In this document: piece by piece, positions 58,247 to 64,000 of the stretch
Layout: every line of letters starts with the position of its first letter
How positions within the stretch are numbered: position 1 is the first letter of the stretch
DNA from: Microbacterium lacus
Lineage (GTDB): Bacteria; Actinomycetota; Actinomycetes; Actinomycetales; Microbacteriaceae
Length of the DNA stretch: 64,000 nucleotides
Direction of reading: 5' to 3'
Assembly: GCF_002812805.1 (NCBI RefSeq)
Contig: NZ_NMUM01000019.1
Location: forward strand, 62,001 to 126,000
The notes under the pieces: model-generated
What the model saw: the letters and a program-made list of their open reading frames with translations, nothing else
Databases searched by the model: none
Told to the model about the DNA's origin: nothing
Position numbers and translations under genes: made by a program

Positions 58247-58885
58247 ATGCTCAAAAGGTCGGTGAAGCCCGGAGATGGGCACCCACTACCTCGCTTTCGT
58301 TGGTGGCAGCTGTTCTCGCGCTCCGTCTTCCATCTGGGTCTTGTCAGTCCGGACGGCTCCCGTCAGACGTGGACGGTCGACGTCCGCCACGGAGGCGACT
58401 CGAACGGCACCGTACTCGCGAAGCTCTACCGCGACGGAGTCCATGAGGCGACGTCGAAACTTCCCGCGACGTTCACCGTGCCCGGCGGCAAGATCGAGGT
58501 CGTTGTCTCGGGTTTCGGGATCAAACGGTGTCACTACGTCACCCCGGATGGTTCGGAGCGGCAGCTCACTCCCGATCAGGCCTCCGCAGAGGGTCGTCGT
58601 GCTCGTCTCGACCGTGCTCACCCTGTCCTGAGTCGCGCGATAGGGTCCGCGTCGTTGATCATCCTCGTGATCGCGCTCGTTCTCGGTGTGCCGCAGATCA
58701 TCGACGAGATCTCACACATTCCGCTGATCGCCGACAACATCGGCACCTTCGCGAGCCCTATTCATCTGCCGGCGTGGGCGAACATCTCGCTGGTCGTCGC
58801 GACCCTCGTCGCGAGCACCGAGCGTGCGCTGCGGCTGCGATACAACTGGGTCCTGGATGGCGGTCTGTTCGACGGTGGCGAATAG
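58247..58885 (+). CDS. Hypothetical membrane protein
   Basis: An unrecognised 212-residue protein. The first 110 residues are a soluble, strand-rich domain (FHLGLVSPDGSRQTWTVDV, LPATFTVPGGKIEVVVSGFG). Two hydrophobic helices follow (SASLIILVIALVLGVPQII and ANISLVVATLVAST). The ATG at 58247 is five bases after the exporter stop, so it is in the MerR-controlled unit. A longer frame upstream merely overlaps the exporter gene. Confidence 0.72.
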   Translation: MLKRSVKPGDGHPLPRFRWWQLFSRSVFHLGLVSPDGSRQTWTVDVRHGGDSNGTVLAKLYRDGVHEATSKLPATFTVPGGKIEVVVSGFGIKRCHYVTPDGSERQLTPDQASAEGRRARLDRAHPVLSRAIGSASLIILVIALVLGVPQIIDEISHIPLIADNIGTFASPIHLPAWANISLVVATLVASTERALRLRYNWVLDGGLFDGGE

Positions 58886-58888
58886 GCG

Positions 58889-59725
58889 TCAGTCGCGCCA
58901 GGAGTGCTGCGGGTCGTAGCCGAGCAGGCGCCGTGCTTTCACGATCGAGAGCATCGTGTCGTGCTCGCCCAGGTCGCCGTGCACGGGAACATCGGGGAAC
59001 ACCTCGGCGACGAGCTCGGCGTTCGGCCGGGTCGTGACGGTGTCGGCCGCCGCGATGATGAAGCGGTCGAAGCCCGGGGGAGCAACCTGCAGCGCGCGCT
59101 CGATGGCCTGGGCGCCGTCGCGCGCGTCGATGTAGCCCCAGAGATTCCACTTACGATCCCGCGGATCGGCGTCGTAGGGGAATGCCTCATAGTCCTGGGG
59201 CACCATGACGTTCGAGAACCGCAGTGCGGTGATCGAAACTTCCGGATGCCACCGCACGAGCTCGATCGCGAGCTGCTCCTCGAGGTGCTTGACCAGCGAA
59301 TAGACGGACTCAGGGCGGGCGGGGTACTCCTCGTCCACCGGGATGTAGGGCGGCGGCACATCGAAGGGCAGACCGAGCACGGTCTCGCTCGATGCGTAGA
59401 CGATCCGCGTGATGCCCAGGCGGATCGCAGCCCAGAAGACGTTGAACGTGCTGGGCATGTTGTTGTGGAACGTCGCGACATCGGGCGCTATGCCGGGTGC
59501 CGGGATGGCGGCTAGATGGACCACCGCGTCGAAGCCGTCGTGCTGGTCGTTGACGGCGGTGAGGGCATCGACGACCTGGCCGTAGTCGGTGAGGTCGACA
59601 CGAACAAATCCGGGCCCGCGTTGCCCGACGATATCCATGCCGATGACGTCGTGCCCGGCGGCGCGCAATTCATTGAGGACGACGGAACCGAGCTTGCCGG
59701 AGGAACCAGTGAGAGCGATGCGCAT
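58889..59725 (-). CDS. NAD(P)-dependent epimerase/dehydratase (extended SDR)
   Basis: A 278-residue extended short-chain dehydrogenase. The nucleotide motif is ALTGSSGKLGSVVLNEL; VHLAAIPAPG, the catalytic serine region YASSETVLG and the YxxxK pair SVYSLVKHLEEQL follow. A similar enzyme group oxidises uronic acids (uronate dehydrogenase), but the substrate cannot be fixed. The ATG at 59725 is chosen at the Rossmann start; upstream sequence in frame lacks domain content. It converges with the membrane-protein gene, three bases between the stops. Confidence 0.88.
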   Translation of the reverse strand: MRIALTGSSGKLGSVVLNELRAAGHDVIGMDIVGQRGPGFVRVDLTDYGQVVDALTAVNDQHDGFDAVVHLAAIPAPGIAPDVATFHNNMPSTFNVFWAAIRLGITRIVYASSETVLGLPFDVPPPYIPVDEEYPARPESVYSLVKHLEEQLAIELVRWHPEVSITALRFSNVMVPQDYEAFPYDADPRDRKWNLWGYIDARDGAQAIERALQVAPPGFDRFIIAAADTVTTRPNAELVAEVFPDVPVHGDLGEHDTMLSIVKARRLLGYDPQHSWRD

Positions 59726-59777
59726 GTCTCCAGGCTCGCACACGGGTGCCGTGCTAGGGCGGGCGAAGCGCGCGCGG

Positions 59778-61085
59778 TCAGAACGGCGGCGGAGCGGAAC
59801 TCGCGTATCCCGTGGGAGTCTCCACCCTGACCGTGCCGTCGCTTCGTGTGATGAACCGGAACTTGGTGATGTGCCGGTGCTGATGATCCGGAGGACAGAG
59901 CGGGCGCAGGTTGACCTCGTCGGTCTTCCCTCCCAGGGCCCAGGGCTTGTCGTGATCGATGTCGGCGTCGAGGGCGAGGCGGGTGCAGCCATCGCGAGCG
60001 CACCTTCCGTATCGCAGGACGAGCCAATCCCGCTGCGCCTTTGTCGGGCGATACGTGCGGCGGTCCATCTGGAGCACGACCCCGCGTACCGGATCCGTGA
60101 TCACGCGGTGAAAGGCCTTGGCATCGCTGAAGATCTGAGCGGCCGTGAGTGGATCGATGGGACCGTGACCCACGAGCTCCGCATCCTCGCGGGGGAGTCC
60201 GGCCAGCCGCGCTGCGAGGTCGCCACCTGCGCCCGCCGTCGTCCCCTCTCCCGCGAGCAGGGAAACCGGCACGGTCACGAAGACCTTCGTCTTGACCGCG
60301 GTCGCCGTCCCGTCGCCTTTCAACCATGACGCGAACAGGTCAGCGCGGATCTGATCGCGGGTGCGCAGCTCGCGGGTATCCTTCGACGTCGCCTTTGCGG
60401 TCGCGTCCAGGCGACGACCGAGGGCCACCGCGTCGACGGTCGGTACGAGGGCAGAGACCCACGACATCCCGTCGTCGACGTGCTCGATGCAGACGCGACG
60501 ATCGCGCATTGCAGCGGCGTGGCGTACCTCGGAGCGACGGGTGTCGAGGCGCTCGAGCAGCCGCTTGAGGCGTGCGCGGAATGCGGCGCGCGTGCAGGAC
60601 AGGACCCACTCCGATGTGGCTGCGTCAAGTTCAGCGATGGCCGACTCGGCCTCCGCGATCTCTTCGGGAGAGGCGCCGTCCGCAGCACGCAGCCGGGCGG
60701 CTCCCGCGACGACCGCATCGACGAGTACGAGAGGCGCGAAGCCGTCGAGGGCGCGACGCCACAGCCACGGCAACGACTCGGATGCGGCCGATGCCGTGTA
60801 CGCGTGGGACCGGAGGGTCTGCTCGGAGACGTTCAGACGCAGAGACAGATCGAGCAGAACCCCACGCTCCGCCAGTTCTTCGCCGTCTCGCCCGACGATG
60901 TCCGTGTAGACGTACGGATGCCGACGCGCGATCTCGATCGCCTCTGCGATACCGGCCGCACGGCGCGCATCGTGCCGGATCGACGCGAACTGATCACCTT
61001 GGAGATCGTCGAACAGAAAGCCCAGCGACTCTTCCATCGACACGCTCGTCGACGATGTCTGCGGATGCTCGAGAACTTCGATCAC
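59778..61085 (-). CDS. DUF222 and HNH endonuclease domain protein, second copy
   Basis: A 435-residue protein of the 13E12-like family. The long helical DUF222 region is followed by an HNH domain: RYGRCARDGCTRLALDADID, then HDKPWALGGKTDEVNLRPLC and PPDHQHRH, with the expected Cys and His residues. The GTG at 61085 is preferred over the ATG at 61103 because TACGAT lies exactly six bases before it. A perfect LexA-like palindrome sits 55 bases upstream, so damage induction is likely; I recall that some mycobacterial 13E12 genes belong to the SOS regulon. Confidence 0.87.
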   Translation of the reverse strand: MIEVLEHPQTSSTSVSMEESLGFLFDDLQGDQFASIRHDARRAAGIAEAIEIARRHPYVYTDIVGRDGEELAERGVLLDLSLRLNVSEQTLRSHAYTASAASESLPWLWRRALDGFAPLVLVDAVVAGAARLRAADGASPEEIAEAESAIAELDAATSEWVLSCTRAAFRARLKRLLERLDTRRSEVRHAAAMRDRRVCIEHVDDGMSWVSALVPTVDAVALGRRLDATAKATSKDTRELRTRDQIRADLFASWLKGDGTATAVKTKVFVTVPVSLLAGEGTTAGAGGDLAARLAGLPREDAELVGHGPIDPLTAAQIFSDAKAFHRVITDPVRGVVLQMDRRTYRPTKAQRDWLVLRYGRCARDGCTRLALDADIDHDKPWALGGKTDEVNLRPLCPPDHQHRHITKFRFITRSDGTVRVETPTGYASSAPPPF

Positions 61086-61139
61086 AGATCGATCGTAGCA
61101 CATAGATACGATGAAACGCTACGGCAGAGACAAATGAAT

Positions 61140-61153
61140 AGAACATATGTTCT
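61140..61153. promoter_or_regulatory. LexA/SOS box candidate
   Basis: AGAACATATGTTCT is a perfect 14-bp palindrome and contains GAAC-N4-GTTC, the core of Gram-positive SOS boxes. It lies between the DUF222-HNH gene and the divergent lacI-type gene, 55 and 40 bases from their starts. Confidence 0.65.
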
Positions 61154-61192
61154 GTCACTACGCTGAGGCACAGCCCAAGGAGGGGATGACAG

Positions 61193-62188
61193 ATGACGCA
61201 GCCCGCCCCCGTGCGCGCCGTCGGGGTCCGCGACGTCGCCGCGCACGCCGGAGTATCGACGCAGACGGTGTCGCGCGTGCTCAATGGTCATCCGCACATC
61301 CGCCCCGAAACGCGTCAGCGGGTACTCGATGCGATCCAGGCGCTCGGCTATCGCATCAACAACGCCGCGAGAGCCCTGGGCACCAGCACATCGCGCACTC
61401 TGGGCGTCGTGGCATCCGATGCCGCCCTCTACGGACCCGCCGAAGGGGTCGCCGCACTCGAGGCGGCGGCCCGAACGGGAGGGCGCTGGATCGCCACGGC
61501 CTACGCGGACGGCGCGAATGCGTCGTCAGTCGAAGCCGCGGTAAAGCACCTGCTCGCGCAGGGCGTCGACGGCATCGTCCTCGTCGCACCCCACACGCGC
61601 ACGCTCGAGGCGGCCACCGCGGCGGCACCCGGTGTTCCGATCGTCGCCCTGCACGGCGGCACCGGTGTGGCGACTCAGTCAGCGGGCGCGGCACTCGCGG
61701 TGGCGCACCTGATCGACCTCGGGCATCGACGAATTGCGGAGGTCGCGGGCCCGGGTGACTGGCTCGAGGCGACGGCTCGTTCCCGGGGTGTGGCTGACGC
61801 GCTTGACTCCGCAGGCTTGACCCTCGCCGACCGGTGGGAGGGCGACTGGAGTGCTGCTGCCGGGTATGCGCTCGCAGAGGCGGTCGCCGAAGCCCTCGGG
61901 CGCGCACAGGCGCCCACTGCGCTCGCCGTTGCGAACGATCAGATGGCGCTCGGTCTGATGGCGGGACTGCGTGCTCAGGGCATCGACGTGCCCCGCGAGG
62001 TCTCCGTCGTGGGGTTCGACGACAATCCCGACTCCGCGTTCTACCTGCCCGCGTTGACGACGGTGCGACTCGACCTCGCGTCCGAAGCGCGGCGGGTGGT
62101 CGCTGAGGTCGTCGGCGCGCCGGGGGAGGCGTTCGCTGAGCCTCCGGTGCTCGTCGTGCGCGATTCTGCGATTCCGCTCGGCGACTGA
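61193..62188 (+). CDS. LacI family transcriptional regulator
   Basis: A 331-residue repressor. The headpiece reads VGVRDVAAHAGVSTQTVSRV, with the hinge RINNAARALGTSTSRTLGVV, followed by a sugar-binding periplasmic-protein-like domain (VVGFDDNPDSAFYLPALTTV). AAGGAGGGG precedes the ATG. It lies directly upstream of araD and the FGGY kinase, and a palindrome with a central CG lies between, so it probably represses pentose use and itself. Confidence 0.92.
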   Translation: MTQPAPVRAVGVRDVAAHAGVSTQTVSRVLNGHPHIRPETRQRVLDAIQALGYRINNAARALGTSTSRTLGVVASDAALYGPAEGVAALEAAARTGGRWIATAYADGANASSVEAAVKHLLAQGVDGIVLVAPHTRTLEAATAAAPGVPIVALHGGTGVATQSAGAALAVAHLIDLGHRRIAEVAGPGDWLEATARSRGVADALDSAGLTLADRWEGDWSAAAGYALAEAVAEALGRAQAPTALAVANDQMALGLMAGLRAQGIDVPREVSVVGFDDNPDSAFYLPALTTVRLDLASEARRVVAEVVGAPGEAFAEPPVLVVRDSAIPLGD

Positions 62189-62228
62189 ACGAACTCCCCA
62201 GCGGCGGACGGGCTCTCGCGAAAATTGG

Positions 62229-62244
62229 ATGGTACCGGTAACAT
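62229..62244. promoter_or_regulatory. LacI-family operator upstream of araD
   Basis: ATGGTACCGGTAACAT is a 16-bp near-palindrome around a central CG (inner TACCGGTA is perfect), the usual LacI-family operator shape. It is 53 bases before the araD start. Confidence 0.65.
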
Positions 62245-62296
62245 CGCGAGGGTCGCTCGAACCCGAGGCGACCGCCGCGAGACCGATGGAGCCCCC

Positions 62297-63010
62297 GTGA
62301 GCACGACCGAAGACCCGAATTCCGTCGAGGCAGCGATCGCCGCCACCCGAATCGAGGTCGCCGCGCTGCATGCGGAGTTGGTGCGTTACGGCTTGGTGGT
62401 GTGGACGGGTGGGAATGTGTCGGGTCGTGTGCCCGGGGCGGACTTGTTCGTGATCAAGCCCAGTGGTGTGTCGTATGACGATCTCGCTCCGGAGAACATG
62501 ATTCTGTGCGATCTGGATGGGAACGTCATCGCCGGTACTCCGGGCAGTGATCGTTCTCCGTCGAGTGATACCGCGGCGCATGCGTATGTGTATCGGAACA
62601 TGCCGGATGTGGGTGGTGTGGTGCACACGCATTCGACGTTTGCGGTGGCGTGGGCGGCGCGGGGGGAAGAGATTCCGTGTGTGATCACGGGGATGGCGGA
62701 TGAGTTCGGGGGTCCGATTCCGGTGGGTCCGTTTGCGGTGATCGGGGATGACTCGATCGGCCGCGGCATCGTGGAGACCCTCACGGGCCACAGGAGCCGT
62801 GCGGTGTTGATGCAGAATCATGGGCCGTTCACGATCGGGGTGTCGGCGAAGGATGCGGTGAAGGCGGCGGTGATGTGTGAGGACGCTGCCCGCACGGTGC
62901 ACATCGCCCGGGAGGCGGGACCTCTGATCCCGATCCCGCAGGACAAGATCGACGCCCTCTACGGCCGCTACCAAAACGTCTACGGACAGAACGAGGACGA
63001 TCGCCGATGA
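62297..63010 (+). CDS. araD: L-ribulose-5-phosphate 4-epimerase (class II aldolase/adducin family)
   Basis: Converts L-ribulose 5-phosphate to D-xylulose 5-phosphate. The 237-residue protein has the zinc histidines in [14 protein letters not shown] and [10 protein letters not shown], and the phosphate-binding segments GNVSGRV and [10 protein letters not shown]. Class II aldolases of other sugars share these, but the kinase next door supports pentose use. The GTG at 62297 has a GGAG site. From about 62385 to 62880 the codons are unlike the neighbours (many GTG, GGT, GGG, TTG, GAT), suggesting a recombined segment. Confidence 0.88.
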   Translation: MSTTEDPNSVEAAIAATRIEVAALHAELVRYGLVVWTGGNVSGRVPGADLFVIKPSGVSYDDLAPENMILCDLDGNVIAGTPGSDRSPSSDTAAHAYVYRNMPDVGGVVHTHSTFAVAWAARGEEIPCVITGMADEFGGPIPVGPFAVIGDDSIGRGIVETLTGHRSRAVLMQNHGPFTIGVSAKDAVKAAVMCEDAARTVHIAREAGPLIPIPQDKIDALYGRYQNVYGQNEDDRR

Positions 63011-64000
63011 CCGAAACATCTGCCGCGGACGCTATCCGCTCCGGCCGAACCGCCCTCGGCATCGAGTTCGGCTCGACCCGCATCAAGGCGTGCCTCGTCG
63101 ACGCCGACAACCCGGCCGACGTCCTCGCGGTCGGCGGCTTCGAATGGGAGAACAGCTTCGACGACGGGCGCTGGACCTACGCCCTCGACGAGGTGTGGAC
63201 GGGACTTGCCGCCGCCTACGCCGAGTTGAAGACGGATGCCGAGCAGCGCCATGGTGTCAGCCCCGCCACGATCGGCGCCATCGGCGTCTCGGCCATGATG
63301 CACGGCTACCTCGCTTTCGATGCCGACAACGAGCTCCTCGTCCCGTTCCGCACCTGGCGCAACACCTCGACCGGGCCGGCAGCCGCCGAACTGACGAACC
63401 TCTTCGGGGTCAACATCCCGCTCCGCTGGTCGATCGCGCACCTGCACCAGGCGGTGCTCGACGCGGAAGACCATGTCCGCGACATCCGCTTCGTCACCAC
63501 CCTTGCGGGCTACGTGCACTGGCGTCTCACCGGTCGCCGTGTGCTCGGTGTCGGTGATGCGTCCGGCATGTTCCCCATCGATCCGACCACCGGCACCTAC
63601 GACGCCGACATGGTCTCGGCGTACGACTCGTTGGCGGAGGGGCGTCTGCCCGCTCCTCTCGTCGAACTCCTGCCCGATGTCCTCGCTGCGGGCGTCGACG
63701 CCGGTGGGTTGACGACCGAAGGGGCCGCCCTGCTCGACCCGACCGGCGCGCTTGCCCCCGGCATCCCGTTCTGTCCGCCCGAGGGTGATGCCGGTACCGG
63801 GATGGTCGCGACGAACTCCGTCTCGCCCCGCACGGGAAACGTCAGCGCGGGCACCAGCATCTTCGCGATGGTCGTGCTCGAACGCCCGCTCGCGCAGGTG
63901 CACCACGAACTCGACGTCGTCACGACGCCGGCCGGTGACCCCGTCGCGATGGTGCACTGCAACAACGGCGCGAGCGAACTCGCTGCGTGGGCCAACATGT
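63007..64000 (+). CDS. FGGY family carbohydrate kinase (ribulokinase/xylulokinase-like), 3' end cut by window
   Basis: The first 331 residues of a sugar kinase. It begins [18 protein letters not shown] (the phosphate-1 motif), then [20 protein letters not shown], which forms the sugar site, and [13 protein letters not shown] of the second domain. The frame is still open at the window end. The ATG overlaps the araD stop in ATGA style, so both are co-translated. As partner of AraD it most likely phosphorylates L-ribulose; xylulose is the alternative. An araA gene would be expected just beyond the window. Confidence 0.88.
   Translation, partial: MTETSAADAIRSGRTALGIEFGSTRIKACLVDADNPADVLAVGGFEWENSFDDGRWTYALDEVWTGLAAAYAELKTDAEQRHGVSPATIGAIGVSAMMHGYLAFDADNELLVPFRTWRNTSTGPAAAELTNLFGVNIPLRWSIAHLHQAVLDAEDHVRDIRFVTTLAGYVHWRLTGRRVLGVGDASGMFPIDPTTGTYDADMVSAYDSLAEGRLPAPLVELLPDVLAAGVDAGGLTTEGAALLDPTGALAPGIPFCPPEGDAGTGMVATNSVSPRTGNVSAGTSIFAMVVLERPLAQVHHELDVVTTPAGDPVAMVHCNNGASELAAWANM

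Overview
The window is GC-rich chromosomal DNA from an actinobacterium. Its gene content and promoter style fit Microbacteriaceae, most likely Microbacterium or a close relative. Pointers are the bS22-type mini ribosomal protein behind a BldC-like gene, DUF222-HNH proteins, DUF4229, system II cytochrome c maturation, a menaquinone cluster and many short-leader promoters. The genus is an inference from this content; no search was run.

Layout. 1-6.3 kb: 3' part of proC, a MarR regulator divergent from a proton-pump rhodopsin gene that carries a one-base frameshift, a TrkA/TrkH potassium uptake pair, an ArsR regulator, a BldC-like HTH protein, bS22, a rhodanese and a glutaredoxin-like protein. 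6.3-10.3 kb: a four-gene ABC importer of the iron/polyamine/thiamine type. 10.6-13.4 kb: a short archaeal-type aspartyl-tRNA synthetase and a DUF222-HNH protein. 13.7-15.4 kb: overlapping DedA and DUF368 genes, two families linked to undecaprenyl-phosphate recycling. 15.4-20.2 kb: histidine phosphatase, ResA, CcdA, ResB and CcsB (cytochrome c maturation). 20.3-25.9 kb: YhgE/Pip protein, an MMPL transporter fused to a degenerate ABC-type domain, and a TetR regulator with tandem operators.

25.8-38.5 kb holds menaquinone synthesis: menC, menB, menE, menA, menD, menF, menG and a long-chain polyprenyl diphosphate synthase, mixed with LysE, DUF4229, PLDc_N and DUF402 genes. An IS1182-family element splits the cluster; it sits at a CTAG inside the -10 box of the PLDc_N-menD unit. 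38.5-49.6 kb: ferredoxin-NADP reductase, alpha/beta hydrolase, a LysR-controlled locus (ThDP enzyme plus SsuABC-like importer), Mug, YajQ, FBP-domain protein and a PfkB kinase.

49.7-56.8 kb is a 7-kb integrative element in the 3' end of tRNA-Tyr, bounded by 58-bp direct repeats. It has a Toprim protein, a RepA-like ATPase, an excisionase-like HTH protein, a ribbon-helix-helix protein and several unknown small proteins, but no recognisable integrase or virion gene. It looks like a phage satellite or stripped integrative plasmid and is the best candidate here for something undescribed. 56.9-64 kb: MerR regulator with a small multidrug exporter, an NAD-dependent epimerase, a second DUF222-HNH gene with a LexA-like box, and a LacI-controlled pentose operon (araD, FGGY kinase) that runs off the window.

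A window-wide pattern: about twenty genes have a TANNNT box six to eight bases before the start codon and no ribosome binding site. This implies leaderless mRNAs, and it settles several start codons. At some divergent pairs the two -10 boxes overlap on the same bases.
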